A program made the translations under genes and the position numbers. Positions 25,545 to 35,980 of a DNA stretch of 64,000 nt are shown here, piece after piece. Under the pieces are notes generated by a model that searched no databases, was not told the origin of the DNA, and saw only the letters and a program-made list of their open reading frames with translations. Each line of letters starts with the position of its first letter. Position 1 is the stretch's first letter. Source of the stretch: Chroogloeocystis siderophila 5.2 s.c.1 (GTDB taxonomy: Bacteria; Cyanobacteriota; Cyanobacteriia; Cyanobacteriales; Chroococcidiopsidaceae); contig NZ_MRCC01000009.1 of the NCBI RefSeq assembly GCF_001904655.1, forward strand, positions 62,001-126,000, written 5' to 3'.

Positions 25545-27911
25545 ATGCCTGAACAACCGCAGTGGCTTATACCATCTTTTGCATCACCGCCTGAATGGTT
25601 TATCCAGGCTGTCAGTAATTACTGTCCTAGCTCATCAGGTAAATTTGCTGCACAGCTACTTTGGCAACGCGGAATTCAAGACCAAGAAAGCTTAGATACG
25701 TTTGTCAATCCTCAAGCTTACAAAGCTGCAAGCCCGTTTGAATTTGGCAAAGAAATGCATCAAGCGGTAACGCGATTGCAGCAAGCACGCGATCGCCGCG
25801 AAAAAGTCGCGATTTGGGGAGACTTTGACGCCGATGGGATTACTTCAACCGCCGTACTTTGGGATGGTCTAGGACAGTTTTTTAACCAAAATGCTGACTT
25901 ATTTTATTACATACCCAATCGCATTACAGAGTCACACGGTCTTAACTGCCAAGGAATTGATATTCTTGCCCAACGAGGTACGCAGTTAATCGTTACTTGC
26001 GATACAGGTAGCACAAATATTACAGAAATTGAATACGCCCAACAACTTGGTATCGATGTCATTGTCACGGACCATCATACATTACCGCCAGAGCGCCCGT
26101 CGGTTGTGGCAATTATCAATCCCCGCTATTTACCAGACGAGCATCAATTATTTCATCTTTCTGGTGTTGCTGTTGCGTATAAACTCGTAGAAGCATTATA
26201 TCAAGAATTACCTAACATTCCTCAACAACCATTAGAAGATTTACTCGATTTAGTCGCAATTGGTTTGATAGCAGACCTGGTGCAACTTTCAGGAGATTGT
26301 CGCTATTTGGCGCAGGTGGGTATTGCCAAGATGCAGCGCGACTTCAAGCAGCCAGCCGCACAACGGCGACGTCCAGGCGTTGGCAAGTTATTAGAATTGT
26401 GTCAGAAAAGCGGCGATCGCCCGACAGATATTTCCTTTGGTCTTGGTCCGCGTATCAATGCTGTGAGTCGGATTCACGGCGACGCGAGTTTTTGTGTCGA
26501 ATTACTCACAAGCCGTGACTTAGAACGTATTGAGCAACTAGCACAAGATACAGAACTTGCAAATTCTCGGCGTAAATCTTTACAAAAAGATGTTGCACAA
26601 CAAGTTACAGCCAAACTACAGCAGCTAGATTTATCGACGACGAGCGTCATTGTTTTAGAAGATCCTCAGTGGTCTGCGGGTGTTCTTGGTTTAGTCGCAG
26701 GACAAGTCGCGCAAGAAACAGGACGCCCGACAATCTTATTAAGTACCGAAGGAATCAACGAAGTTACAAAAAACACCTCTACCGCCTTAGCACGTGGTTC
26801 AGCACGTTCGGTCAATCAAATTGATTTGTATCAGTTAGTCAAAGATCAAGCACATCTATTACATCGTTTTGGCGGACACCCTTTCGCCGCTGGATTGAGT
26901 TTAGCAGTCGAGAATATTCCTTTATTTTCTGAGGCGATTAATCAAAGATTACGACAATCTTTAAGTAGTAACCTGACATCACCAACAATTCAAGCGGATT
27001 TGGTGTGTACTGTTCAAGACTTAGGCAAAGACCTCTTTTGGGAATTAAAATTACTCGAACCGTGCGGAATGGGAAATCCTGTACCTAAACTGTTGATTCA
27101 AAACTGCTGGTTTGAAAATGCTTGGCATCGTAACATTCGAGATGCACAAGGTAAAGAAGTCAAATATATCAAAACAGAATTCATCCTGCGTGATGATTCG
27201 ACTAGAAAAGGATTTCCTGGTATCTGGTGGGGGCATTACCGTGAAGAAATTCCTCCAGGGCGGTGCAATGTCATCGTAGAACTTGATTACAATTCCTACT
27301 CAGATCCAATAAAAGGTAAAAAGCCACAGTATGAGGTACGGTTAATTGCAGTTCGCGCTACTGAAACTACGGTTAACTCTACGGTTCAAAGTCATCTAAG
27401 CCAGATTATAGATTGGCGAAATCAAGATAGTATAACGCATCTAGCTACTCAACAACCAATTTTGCTACTGGAGACTTGCCCAAATAGTTGGGATGATTTA
27501 CGTACTTGGTTTAAGCGATCGCTTGGCGAAAAAAAACAGCTAGTGCTAGCCTGGAAAAAGCCACAATTTCTTTCACCCAATCAAATTTGGCTTTCGTTAC
27601 TCGGAATTGCAAAATATATCAGTCGCACTGGTCAAACTGTTACGCGGTTTCAACTATGTCAAAAACTAGGGGTCAGCGATCAAACTCTCAAACCAGGATT
27701 TCAAGCTCTCAGTAGTATAGGTTTTAGTATTAGTTCTGTTGATCGAGGTTTTATCATTACTTGGCAACCACAAGCCATTGTATCTGAAGCGCAATGTTTG
27801 CAAGTTATTGAAAAATTCTTAATGGCTGTGCAAGAAGAACAATTTCAACAACAATACTTTTCAACTGTTCCGTTAGCTACTATTCAAGCAATTGTACGCG
27901 GCTCAAGCTGA
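25545..27911 (+). CDS. recJ: single-stranded-DNA-specific exonuclease RecJ
   Basis: 5'-3' ssDNA exonuclease used in recombination and mismatch repair. DHH-family metal motifs are GDFDADGITSTAVLWD, TCDTGSTN, VTDHHTLPPERP (DHH) and LIADLVQLSGDCR. The DHHA1 domain has DPQWSAGVLGLVAGQVAQ and HRFGGHPFAAGLSL. An OB-like region follows. The last roughly 170 residues, ending in a winged-helix-like ISRTGQTVTRFQLCQKLGVS segment, are longer than in E. coli RecJ and are usual for cyanobacteria. 788 residues in total. Confidence 0.95.
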   Translation: MPEQPQWLIPSFASPPEWFIQAVSNYCPSSSGKFAAQLLWQRGIQDQESLDTFVNPQAYKAASPFEFGKEMHQAVTRLQQARDRREKVAIWGDFDADGITSTAVLWDGLGQFFNQNADLFYYIPNRITESHGLNCQGIDILAQRGTQLIVTCDTGSTNITEIEYAQQLGIDVIVTDHHTLPPERPSVVAIINPRYLPDEHQLFHLSGVAVAYKLVEALYQELPNIPQQPLEDLLDLVAIGLIADLVQLSGDCRYLAQVGIAKMQRDFKQPAAQRRRPGVGKLLELCQKSGDRPTDISFGLGPRINAVSRIHGDASFCVELLTSRDLERIEQLAQDTELANSRRKSLQKDVAQQVTAKLQQLDLSTTSVIVLEDPQWSAGVLGLVAGQVAQETGRPTILLSTEGINEVTKNTSTALARGSARSVNQIDLYQLVKDQAHLLHRFGGHPFAAGLSLAVENIPLFSEAINQRLRQSLSSNLTSPTIQADLVCTVQDLGKDLFWELKLLEPCGMGNPVPKLLIQNCWFENAWHRNIRDAQGKEVKYIKTEFILRDDSTRKGFPGIWWGHYREEIPPGRCNVIVELDYNSYSDPIKGKKPQYEVRLIAVRATETTVNSTVQSHLSQIIDWRNQDSITHLATQQPILLLETCPNSWDDLRTWFKRSLGEKKQLVLAWKKPQFLSPNQIWLSLLGIAKYISRTGQTVTRFQLCQKLGVSDQTLKPGFQALSSIGFSISSVDRGFIITWQPQAIVSEAQCLQVIEKFLMAVQEEQFQQQYFSTVPLATIQAIVRGSS

Positions 27912-28173
27912 TAAAAAAATTACCACTACTAATGCCTCACTCCTCATCCATCTCAATGACACTGCGGAAACTGGCACAAAATAATAGATAGATACATGAG
28001 TAATCTGAGTATGGTGAAAACAATATTGTTTAAAACTACAACGAAAGTTTATCTGTTTTTACTGTCACTACAGACTTACCAGGTGTATAGTCGATAGCAA
28101 CAACCACTCAGTGTAAAGATATAGACGCTGAGTAAAAATAAGTCTAACCGTAAAAATTACTTCGCCAATTCCA

Positions 28174-29484
28174 ATGCATCAATATACCAAACGCTTCTCG
28201 TTGCTCCATTTTGCTTTATTTAGCGGCGCGATCGCCACGACGTTAACGATGTCTGTACTTCCAGTACGTTCTGTCCGCGCCGCCATGCAAGACAGTCCAA
28301 AAGCCTTAGTAGACGAAGTTTGGCAGTTGGTAAACCGCGAGTATGTCGATAGCACCTTCAACAAAGTTAATTGGCAACTCAGCCGACAAAACCTTTTAAG
28401 CAAGAACTATACCTCTAAGGAACAAGCCTACAATGCAATTCGTGCAGAACTAGAGAAACTGGGCGATCCTTACACGCGCTTTCTCGATCCGCAACAGTTT
28501 GCAGCCCTCACAGATCAAACTGCCGGAGAACTCTCTGGCGTTGGGATCCGCATGGAAGTCAACGAACAAACTAAGCGTCTGACTGTGGTAGAAGCTATCG
28601 AAAATTCTCCGGCACTCAAAGCTGGGCTTAGATCAGGTGACGAGATCCTCGCGATTGATGGCAAACCAACCCAAGGGTTAGATGTTCAGCAAGCTTCTAA
28701 CATGATTCGCGGTAAGGCGGGGACGCCTGTCAATTTAAGAATCGGACGTTCTGGGCAACAAAATTTAGACGTGAGAATTACGCGGGCTAAAATCGAAGTA
28801 CCGACAGTACGCTATTCTGTCAAACAAGAAGGCAAAAATCGCGTTGGTTACATTAGCTTAAGAGAGTTTAATGCGCACGCCGCAGAACAAATGCAACGGG
28901 CGATCTACGATCTCAACCGCCAACAAGTAGATGGCTATGTCTTAGACTTACGGGGTAATCCTGGCGGGTTGTTGCAAGCGAGTATTGAAATTGCGCGGAT
29001 GTGGCTGGATACGGGTGATATTGTTCGTACTGTAGACCGACGCGGAAAAAGTGAAAAAATTGCCGCTAATCGGTCATCCTTAGTAAAGCAGCCTGTCGCG
29101 GTTCTTGTCGATGGCAATTCGGCTAGCGCGAGTGAGATTTTGGCAGGAGCACTCAAAGATAATAATCGAGCCGTTGTTGTCGGTAGTCAAACTTTTGGTA
29201 AAGCATTAGTGCAATCGGTGCATTCACTTTCTGATGGTTCCGGCTTGGCAATTACGATCGCACATTACTACACTCCCAAAGGTACAGATATTAGCCATAA
29301 GGGAATCACGCCTGATGTCAAAATTGACTTAACTGAAGCACAGGTACGTCAGCTAGCAACTAACCCAAACTTAGTTGGTACTCAAAACGATCCGCAGTAT
29401 GCCCGCGCGATCGCGGTTCTAGGGACAAATTCCTTGGCTCAAACTGCACCCAATCAACCACTAAAACCAATCAGCATTCGCTAG
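28174..29484 (+). CDS. carboxyl-terminal processing protease (S41 family)
   Basis: 436 residues with an N-terminal signal peptide (about 1-37, ending VRSVRAAM) for export to the lumen or periplasm. A PDZ domain (about 118-205, LSGVGIRMEV...GLRSGDEILAIDG) precedes the peptidase core GYVLDLRGNPGGLL. The catalytic Ser318 (NSASASEILAG) and Lys343 (TFGKALVQ) are 25 residues apart, as in characterised Ctp enzymes. CtpA-type members trim the D1 precursor of PSII. Whether this copy is CtpA, B or C cannot be settled from sequence alone here. Confidence 0.93.
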   Translation: MHQYTKRFSLLHFALFSGAIATTLTMSVLPVRSVRAAMQDSPKALVDEVWQLVNREYVDSTFNKVNWQLSRQNLLSKNYTSKEQAYNAIRAELEKLGDPYTRFLDPQQFAALTDQTAGELSGVGIRMEVNEQTKRLTVVEAIENSPALKAGLRSGDEILAIDGKPTQGLDVQQASNMIRGKAGTPVNLRIGRSGQQNLDVRITRAKIEVPTVRYSVKQEGKNRVGYISLREFNAHAAEQMQRAIYDLNRQQVDGYVLDLRGNPGGLLQASIEIARMWLDTGDIVRTVDRRGKSEKIAANRSSLVKQPVAVLVDGNSASASEILAGALKDNNRAVVVGSQTFGKALVQSVHSLSDGSGLAITIAHYYTPKGTDISHKGITPDVKIDLTEAQVRQLATNPNLVGTQNDPQYARAIAVLGTNSLAQTAPNQPLKPISIR

Positions 29485-29640
29485 CAAACTAAGGGTTAGA
29501 GGTTGGAGGCTGGGAAATAAAATACTTCTTTGAAATCGCGAGCGCAATTTCCAAGTTTTATTTACTCTTAAAGCATACCAAGATTACCTTTACCCCTCAT
29601 TTTCGCTACATTGAAAAAGATAGCGTCAAGGGAAACGTAG

Positions 29641-30330
29641 ATGTCCGCACAACTTTTACTGGTAGACGATGAACCAGGCTTGCGAGAAGCTGTAAAAGAT
29701 TACTTGCAAGAAAGTGGTTTTACGGTGCAGGTGGCTAGTAATGCGCAAGAGGGATGGGAATTGCTACAGCAAACTACCCCTGATTTAGTCATCTCTGACA
29801 TCATGATGCCACAAGTAGATGGCTACCAATTTCTAAAACAAATGCGGGACGATCCTCGTTTCCAAACTTTACCCGTTGTGTTTCTCACGGCAAAAGGTAT
29901 GACTACAGATCGCATTCAAGGCTATCAAGCAGGGGTGGATGCTTATTTACCAAAGCCCTTTGATCCCGATGAATTGATCGCCATTGTGGAAAACTTAATT
30001 GCGCGTCGTACCGCCACACACTCAGGTGAATTGGGCGAAACACCTGATATTGCCGATTTAGCCAATCAAATTGCTCAAATTAAAGCACTGTTGACTCAGC
30101 GTCAAGGTATTACAACAACTCCGGCTCCGATTAAAATTGACTTAACGCCGAGAGAACAAAGTGTTTTAAATCTCGTTACCGAAGGGCTAATGAATAAGGA
30201 AATCGCCCGTCGTTTACAAACTAGCGTGCGTAATGTCGAAAAGTACGTTAGTCGCTTGTTTAGCAAAACAGGTACAAATAGTCGCACTGAACTAGTACGC
30301 TTTGCGCTAGAACATGGTTTGACGAAATAA
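29641..30330 (+). CDS. NarL-type response regulator, Rre1/Ycf29-like
   Basis: Receiver domain with Asp10, phosphoacceptor Asp53 (LVISDIMMPQVDGYQ), Thr in FLTAKG and Lys in YLPKPFDPDEL. A linker leads to a LuxR-type helix-turn-helix (LTPREQSVLNLVTEGLMNKE to VEKYVSRLFSKTG). The start MSAQLLLVDDEPGLREAV and the HTH resemble the cyanobacterial Rre1 and plastid Ycf29 regulators, which act with the Hik2/CSK kinase in redox and stress responses; this identity is moderate. No kinase gene is adjacent. Confidence 0.9.
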   Translation: MSAQLLLVDDEPGLREAVKDYLQESGFTVQVASNAQEGWELLQQTTPDLVISDIMMPQVDGYQFLKQMRDDPRFQTLPVVFLTAKGMTTDRIQGYQAGVDAYLPKPFDPDELIAIVENLIARRTATHSGELGETPDIADLANQIAQIKALLTQRQGITTTPAPIKIDLTPREQSVLNLVTEGLMNKEIARRLQTSVRNVEKYVSRLFSKTGTNSRTELVRFALEHGLTK

Positions 30331-30498
30331 CTGAAATATTGTTTTCTCAGCGAATAAATTTGGGGTAAGGTCTCCTTTGCCCCATTAATATGCTGTGGCG
30401 ATTTTGTTTCTGTAGCCCTGAAGTAAGTTACACAGCCTTCTTATTCTGAGCCATAGATTAAGAATTATTGTGATGCTTTAAGTTTTCCTCATTATCTG

Positions 30499-30526
30499 TT
30501 GATAAATGCAAGCTTAATGATAAACT
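30499..30526 (+). promoter_or_regulatory. probable promoter of the 31-residue peptide gene
   Basis: TTGATA (30499-30504) and TAAACT (30521-30526) are 16 bases apart, each four or more matches to consensus, 33 bases before the ATG at 30559. Together with the terminator at 30693 it delimits a short transcription unit. Confidence 0.4.
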
Positions 30527-30558
30527 AAGCGCTATAGCTCACTTAATAAATAAAAAGC

Positions 30559-30654
30559 ATGAAAGTTACTAAACACTTAGGCGAATCAATTGCTCTAGGT
30601 TTCGTTTTCGTATTGACAAGTGCTGGCATTATCACAATTATGTCAGTGTTTTAA
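30559..30654 (+). CDS. 31-residue single-span membrane peptide
   Basis: The frame MKVTKHLGESIALGFVFVLT (then SAGIITIMSVF) gives a short basic head and one hydrophobic helix of about 20 residues, like small membrane subunits or regulators. It matches none of the small PSII, PSI or cytochrome b6f subunits I can recall. A probable promoter lies upstream and a strong terminator 39 bases after the stop, so the region is very likely transcribed. Only the weak AAAAAG before the ATG could serve for ribosome binding. It is too short for many gene finders. Confidence 0.5.
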   Translation: MKVTKHLGESIALGFVFVLTSAGIITIMSVF

Positions 30655-30692
30655 GCGCTATCATTTAATATCTTTTAATAACTCATTAATAT

Positions 30693-30728
30693 TACCCTGT
30701 TTCAGTGAGAACAGGGTATTTATTTTAT
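30693..30728 (+). terminator. rho-independent terminator
   Basis: TACCCTGTT and AACAGGGTA form a perfect 9-base stem with an 8-base loop, followed by TTTATTTTAT on the forward strand. On the reverse strand there is no T tract, so it ends rightward transcripts from the small gene at 30559. Its tail overlaps the stop codon of the converging PHP gene. Confidence 0.8.
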
Positions 30729-31417
30729 AGACGTTTTAATAAGCTTAAGCCGTGAGTATCAGTGCCACAGGTACTTAATAAGTTATGATGTCTTGCTAAT
30801 TGTTGCACCCGTTGGGTTTCAGTAGCACTAGGACGCCAAGGCTGAGGATTGTCGTATGCGTAAAAACTTTCTACGCCATCGATTCCTAAAAAAGCTGCTG
30901 CGGGAATTAAGTCTTGCGGCGATCGCTTATAACGTGCGGGATGCGCAAGTACTGCTAACCCACCTGCTTGATGAATTGCGGCGATGACATTATTTGCTTG
31001 ATACGCCTTACCAGTCGTGGTTTTTCGTTGTAAATAAGGCGCGATACTCAAGTGTTTATGATCAAACGCGTACCCCAAGATGTGAACGTCTACATCCAAT
31101 AAGTTGGCATTAATTTCTACACCCTTCCAGATTCGTGGTGCAGTGTACTCTAAGTGAGGGTTGCTTAACTTTAATTCATTGAGGTAGCGCTGCGCGACTT
31201 GATAACCACTAACAGTGTGATGATCGGTAATCGCTAGGTCTTGTAAACCAATTGCGATCGCCTGTTGAATTAACTCTTCTGGGTGCAATCGACCATCCGA
31301 GTGGACTGTGTGCAGATGAAAATTAAAATGTCGCGGACAACTTTGGGCATTAACCTTTTGGAAGACCTGCTTTAAAGCCTGCGACGATGCATGAGTTTGG
31401 GCGAATTCGACAGCCAT
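30725..31417 (-). CDS. PHP-domain metal-dependent phosphoesterase
   Basis: About 230 residues of the PHP fold: FNFHLHTVHSDGRLHPEELI, LAITDHHTVSGY, VHILGYAFD, AVLAHPARY and CGTDTHG supply the metal-binding His and Asp residues. Members of this YciV/RNase AM-like group hydrolyse 3',5'-bisphosphonucleotides or trim RNA 5' ends; the substrate here is not proven. Start ATG 31417 is supported by GAGAGG eight bases upstream; a TTG at 31474 would add 19 residues without likeness. Confidence 0.85.
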   Translation of the reverse strand: MAVEFAQTHASSQALKQVFQKVNAQSCPRHFNFHLHTVHSDGRLHPEELIQQAIAIGLQDLAITDHHTVSGYQVAQRYLNELKLSNPHLEYTAPRIWKGVEINANLLDVDVHILGYAFDHKHLSIAPYLQRKTTTGKAYQANNVIAAIHQAGGLAVLAHPARYKRSPQDLIPAAAFLGIDGVESFYAYDNPQPWRPSATETQRVQQLARHHNLLSTCGTDTHGLSLLKRL

Positions 31418-31777
31418 AACCGCCTCTCGTACCTGTGTACGTTTCTTGACTATCTTTATAGATACTTTACCCAAATAGTAATAAAAGTATACACGAAACG
31501 CGAGTTACAGAAACAATTACAACTTTAGGGCAAAGTTTTATTTCGTTATGTTAAGACTGTAGCAAAATAAAACGTTAATAGTCATGCAAATTAGTTATCA
31601 GAATTTTAAATGAAACAAATGTATTGGAAAAGAAAGCTTCTTGCTTATGTTGACATAATTAAATATCACACTTATTGGGGGTTCGTAATTAGGTAATAGG
31701 TAACGGGAAGTTGCTCGGTGTTCTTGCCAATCATTCGTTATCTATATCTATCACCAAATAAGTATTATTACTTAGCA
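31418..31777. other. intergenic region with dispersed repeat, no gene
   Basis: The left part is the leader of the PHP gene. At 31685-31712 there is a copy of the dispersed GGTAATAGGTAACGG word. No coding potential was seen on either strand. Confidence 0.3.
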
Positions 31778-32425
31778 TCAATCACCGATAGCTCGTCCCT
31801 CGTCGCGTATTCCTATTGCTTTTCCTGGCGGTTGTAATTGTTGCCTGCCGTTACGAATAATGCGGAGCATATCGTTAAGTTGCTGCTCGATACTTCTAAG
31901 AACGCTATCAGCATACTCATCTGCGCCATTTTGAATGTCTTCAGCTTCCGCGATCGCCGCTTGTCGAATTTGTAGCAATTCTTCTTGAGCCTGACGGCGC
32001 ATTTGGTCGATTTCTGCTTGAACTTGCTGTTGGATAGCAATGCAATCTTGCTCTACTTGCTGGCGAATTTCTTGTGCAGCGGCTTCGGCTTGGCGCACAA
32101 TTGTTGTTTCATTGAGTAATTGTGCTGCTTTTGCTTCTGCGGCTTGAATAATTTCTTGCGCGTGTTGCTCACCCTGCAACAAAATTTCTTTCTTTTGCTC
32201 GACAATCGCTTGCGCTTCTCGAAACGCCGTTGGTAGACTAAAGCGAATTTGGTCAAGCTGATCGAGCAACACTTCCTCATCAATTAAAGTTTTGCGCGTT
32301 AGTGGAATGCGAGGACTGGCAAGAATAATTTCTTCCAGTCGGTTCAATGCCTCCTGGATATCTATATTTCTAGCTTCCTGAGGAATCTGTTCAGGAGGGG
32401 TTTTTAAGGGGTCTTGGTGTGACAT
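31778..32425 (-). CDS. DivIVA-like coiled-coil protein
   Basis: 215 residues, almost all alpha-helical coiled coil after a 40-residue N-terminal segment ([20 protein letters not shown], then [20 protein letters not shown]). Gln/Glu/Ala heptads run from about 65 to 190. The pattern [17 protein letters not shown] resembles cyanobacterial DivIVA/SepIVA-like division or polarity proteins and part of V-type ATPase subunit E-like families. The start overlaps the last 22 bases of coaD in another frame, so the two are translationally linked. A cell-division or wall-growth role is inferred. Confidence 0.75.
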   Translation of the reverse strand: MSHQDPLKTPPEQIPQEARNIDIQEALNRLEEIILASPRIPLTRKTLIDEEVLLDQLDQIRFSLPTAFREAQAIVEQKKEILLQGEQHAQEIIQAAEAKAAQLLNETTIVRQAEAAAQEIRQQVEQDCIAIQQQVQAEIDQMRRQAQEELLQIRQAAIAEAEDIQNGADEYADSVLRSIEQQLNDMLRIIRNGRQQLQPPGKAIGIRDEGRAIGD

Positions 32426-32886
32426 CGGTAGATATCTAGGGCAACGTGCTGAGGAACAAGATGATCGACGGAACCACCAAATTTGGCAATTTCTTTCACC
32501 ACACTACTACTTAAGAAACTATGCTCATTAGAAGTTGCCAAAAAAACTGTCTCGACATGCGCAGCAAGCGTTTTATTCGTGTGCGCCATTTGCAGTTCCG
32601 CTTCAAAGTCAGAAATTGCGCGTAAACCCCGTAGGAGAACTTGTGCTTGCCGCATTTGGGCGTACTTTACCGTCAAACCGTCAAAGCTGTCTATTTCTAC
32701 ATTCGCCAAATGAGATGTTGAAATCCGGATCTGCTCTAACCGTTGTTGTACTGAAAACAATGGCGTCTTGTTTGGGTTACGCAACACAGCGACAACGACG
32801 CGCTCAAAGAGGCGACAGCCACGCTCAATGATATCAAGGTGTCCCAAAGTAATTGGGTCAAAGCTTCCAGGATAAATAGCAATCAC
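32404..32886 (-). CDS. coaD: phosphopantetheine adenylyltransferase
   Basis: Penultimate step of coenzyme A synthesis. 160 residues with [20 protein letters not shown] (nucleotide-binding TxGH), [19 protein letters not shown], and [22 protein letters not shown]. Length and motifs are complete. It is the upstream gene of an overlapping pair with the DivIVA-like gene. Confidence 0.97.
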   Translation of the reverse strand: MIAIYPGSFDPITLGHLDIIERGCRLFERVVVAVLRNPNKTPLFSVQQRLEQIRISTSHLANVEIDSFDGLTVKYAQMRQAQVLLRGLRAISDFEAELQMAHTNKTLAAHVETVFLATSNEHSFLSSSVVKEIAKFGGSVDHLVPQHVALDIYRCHTKTP

Positions 32887-33003
32887 GCTGTTAGCAGTGT
32901 CGGAGTTACTGAGAAATTATACCTGTTTAAGAAGGAGTCAGGGATCGGGGATCGAGGGTCAGGGAGGAAAAATGAGAGTTATTGATGATAAATAACTAAA
33001 TAA

Positions 33004-34374
33004 CTAAGAAGAATGACGGCTAGCAAGATTAATGCGATCGCTCAACTCTCTTAATGTTTGTGCCAAGTTTGTATCATTTTCGCGTAGTTGCGCGATTTTG
33101 TCACAGCTATATATTACTGTTGTATGGTCTTTGCCGCCAAATTCTTCGCCAATTCTTGGTAAGCTCAAATCCGTATGTTGTCGCATCAAATACATCCCAA
33201 TTTGACGCGCCCAGCTAATTTCCCGGCGTCGCGAGTTTCCTTTAAGGTCTTCGACAGAAACATCAAACTCATCTGCGACTACCATGAGTACAGCATCGGG
33301 AAAAGCTTCTACTTTTTCTACGGGTGGATTGAGAACTGGAGCAATATTTTCGACATTCATCGATAATCCAGAAATAGAAATATAAGCAACTGCTCGAATT
33401 AAAGCACCCTCTAGTTCGCGAATGTTCGACTTATAGTTAAAAGCAATGTACTCAATCACCTCCCTTGGTAAGCGCATATTCTCGTACTCGGCTTTCTTTT
33501 GCAAAATTGCCATTCGGGTTTCTAAGTCTGGTGGTTGAATATCTGCGATCAAGCCCATCGAGAAGCGCGAACACAATCTTTCTTGTAAGCGCGGGATTTG
33601 ATTTGGTGGACGATCAGAAGCCAAAACAACTTGCTTACCAGCTTCGTGTAAAGTATTGAATGTATGAAAAAATTCTTCTTGCGTGTACTCTTTCCCTTCA
33701 ATAAACTGAATATCATCAACTAACAGTACATCTGCCGCGCGATAATGTTCGCGAAAGCTTTGCATACTATCTTTCCGAATTGAAGCGATGAGATCGTTAG
33801 TAAATTGCTCGGTCGAGACGTAAAAAATTCTGGAATTAGGACACATTTCTAGGCGGTAATGCCCGATCGCCTGCATCAGATGCGTTTTACCTAATCCGAC
33901 ACCGCCGCATAAGAATAATGGATTGAATTCGCGCCCTGGGGATTCAGCTACGGCTAAAGCTGCGGCGTGCGCCATGCGACTATTTGCACCGACAACAAAG
34001 CGAGAAAATACATATTTGGGGTTCAATTCGATTGGTTTAGGTCGGTTATTCAGCAGTGCTACATTTGGTTCAATCGGTACTGGCCAAGCGACTTCAGGTT
34101 CGCTCACCGAAGTTACGCCATTATCCTTGGCTACGGTAATCTGAACCTCGACAGGATGACCGAGAATTTCCTCAACTACGCCGACAATCGTTTTGATGTA
34201 GTACTTTTGTAACCAATTACGCGCAAACGGGTTAGGGGTACAAATAACCAAACAATTATTTTCGAGTTGCTGCGCGCTAGCCGTTTTAATCCAAGTCTCG
34301 AAGGTGGGTCGAGTTAACTTCTCCTGTAGACGTTCTAGTACCTGACTCCACAGACTTTCAAGCGAAAGTTCCAC
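33004..34374 (-). CDS. dnaA: chromosomal replication initiator protein DnaA
   Basis: 456 residues. Domain I (about 1-85, [20 protein letters not shown]) is followed by a short domain II, the AAA+ domain with Walker [17 protein letters not shown] and Walker [15 protein letters not shown], and the DNA-binding domain IV with [20 protein letters not shown] and [15 protein letters not shown]. It is not next to dnaN or a recognisable origin: I found no cluster of TTATCCACA boxes in the flanking spacers. That agrees with many cyanobacteria, where dnaA is not at oriC or is dispensable. Confidence 0.98.
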   Translation of the reverse strand: MELSLESLWSQVLERLQEKLTRPTFETWIKTASAQQLENNCLVICTPNPFARNWLQKYYIKTIVGVVEEILGHPVEVQITVAKDNGVTSVSEPEVAWPVPIEPNVALLNNRPKPIELNPKYVFSRFVVGANSRMAHAAALAVAESPGREFNPLFLCGGVGLGKTHLMQAIGHYRLEMCPNSRIFYVSTEQFTNDLIASIRKDSMQSFREHYRAADVLLVDDIQFIEGKEYTQEEFFHTFNTLHEAGKQVVLASDRPPNQIPRLQERLCSRFSMGLIADIQPPDLETRMAILQKKAEYENMRLPREVIEYIAFNYKSNIRELEGALIRAVAYISISGLSMNVENIAPVLNPPVEKVEAFPDAVLMVVADEFDVSVEDLKGNSRRREISWARQIGMYLMRQHTDLSLPRIGEEFGGKDHTTVIYSCDKIAQLRENDTNLAQTLRELSDRINLASRHSS

Positions 34375-34568
34375 TGTTTACCACCTCTACCGCTAGCAAA
34401 AAAACGCATATAGGCAACCAATTTAGCATCTACTCTACTGAGCTTGGCAACTATCTCTGGTAGCTTGTAAGATTAGCCATATAGCTATTCAAGAATATCG
34501 TAGTGCCTCGCAATAGCTAAAAATAACTATAAAATTACGATACTTAGGTAAAATGTTTTGCTCAAGTT

Positions 34569-35969
34569 ATGCTAGCTGTTTCTGAGTTTTTCTACACTAA
34601 ATATATTGAGATATTAACAATCATGCCGCAAGGTACTCCTAAAAGCGGAAATTTTAGAAAACTGCAAAAAAAAATGACCATAAACCGCCGCAATATTGAC
34701 CCACAAGCTACAAATATTTACACTAACTACGCTCAAGATGACACATCCCACAGAAAACGTAATTTATTAGCACTATTGCAGCAGCAAAATGTTGGTTATG
34801 TTTTAACATTACTAACAGGAATTGGGTTAGTGAGTCTTAGTGGGTGTGCGCGACCTGGAAATATGACGCAGACCGAACAATCGAACGCGCAACCCACTCC
34901 ACAGCAACCTACTGCAAATACAACAGCGGCGATCGCCCCGACAGACCCGAATTTTGTTGTTGCAGCCGTGCAAAAGGTAGGACCTGCGGTGGTGCGAATT
35001 AATGCGGCGAGAACAGTCTCACGACAGCTACCCGCAGAATTTGATGACCCAATTTTACGCAGATTCTTTGGAATTCAACCGAACCCAGCCCAACCAAGGC
35101 AGCGAGTTGTTCGCGGTACAGGGTCAGGATTTATTATTAGTGCGTCGGGTCAGATTTTAACAAATGCGCACGTTGTCGATGGTGCTGATCGAGTCAGTGT
35201 CACGCTCAAAGACGGTCGTACGTTTGAAGGCGAAGTGGTAGGACAAGATACGGTGACAGATGTTGCTGTTATTCAAGTTCAAGCTAACGACTTACCTGTA
35301 GTTCCTATGGGTAACTCAGAAACGCTACAACCAGGTGAATGGGTAATTGCGATCGGTAATCCGCTAGGGCTAGATAATACGGTAACAGCAGGTATTATTA
35401 GTTCTACCGAACGTTCTACAAGTGATATCGGTGTTTCTGATAAGCGCGTTGATTTAATTCAAACTGATACCGCAATTAATCCAGGTAACTCAGGCGGTCC
35501 TTTGCTCAATGCGCGGGGTGAAGTTATCGGTATGAATACAGCGATTATCAGCGGTGCTCAAGGATTGGGATTTGCGATTCCTATCAACACAGTACAAAAG
35601 ATCTCCCAACAACTAATCACCACTGGCGAAGTACAACATGCTTATTTGGGCGTGCAAATGGTAACACTGACACCAGAAGTGAGGCAACAACTTGAGATTG
35701 AATCTGGTGGTGAGATCGATGTCACTGCAGAGCAGGGGATTTTAATTATTCGCGTTGTTCCTAATTCTCCCGCCGCACGCGCTGGATTGCGTGCTGGTGA
35801 TGTCATCCAAACAATCAATAATCAGCCTGTTACAACAACCGAGGAAGTACAACGCTTGGTCGAAGGTAGTCAGGTAGGTAGCCAAATGCAAATTGGCGTC
35901 CAGCGCAATGGACAATCTCAGCAAGTAGCCGTGCGGCTGGAAAATCTTCCTGTACAAAGTGAAACTTAA
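34569..35969 (+). CDS. HtrA/Deg-type serine protease with PDZ domain
   Basis: Envelope quality-control protease. In the 466-residue frame the catalytic triad is His201 ([11 protein letters not shown]), Asp231 ([10 protein letters not shown]) and Ser308 ([10 protein letters not shown]). A C-terminal PDZ domain covers about 350-460 ([29 protein letters not shown]). A hydrophobic segment ending VSLSGC (Cys93) looks like a lipobox, so it may be membrane-anchored. The start is uncertain: ATG 34569, 34623 or 34674 all precede the signal without good ribosome-binding sites. It ends 11 bases before def. Which of HhoA, HhoB or HtrA it equals is not decided. Confidence 0.92.
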   Translation: MLAVSEFFYTKYIEILTIMPQGTPKSGNFRKLQKKMTINRRNIDPQATNIYTNYAQDDTSHRKRNLLALLQQQNVGYVLTLLTGIGLVSLSGCARPGNMTQTEQSNAQPTPQQPTANTTAAIAPTDPNFVVAAVQKVGPAVVRINAARTVSRQLPAEFDDPILRRFFGIQPNPAQPRQRVVRGTGSGFIISASGQILTNAHVVDGADRVSVTLKDGRTFEGEVVGQDTVTDVAVIQVQANDLPVVPMGNSETLQPGEWVIAIGNPLGLDNTVTAGIISSTERSTSDIGVSDKRVDLIQTDTAINPGNSGGPLLNARGEVIGMNTAIISGAQGLGFAIPINTVQKISQQLITTGEVQHAYLGVQMVTLTPEVRQQLEIESGGEIDVTAEQGILIIRVVPNSPAARAGLRAGDVIQTINNQPVTTTEEVQRLVEGSQVGSQMQIGVQRNGQSQQVAVRLENLPVQSET

Positions 35970-35980
35970 CTTAAGGACTT

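Noticed and set aside
34375-34568. Possible replication origin next to dnaA
   Set aside because: No cluster of DnaA boxes, no dnaN and no AT-rich unwinding pattern specific to an origin were seen on either side of dnaA.
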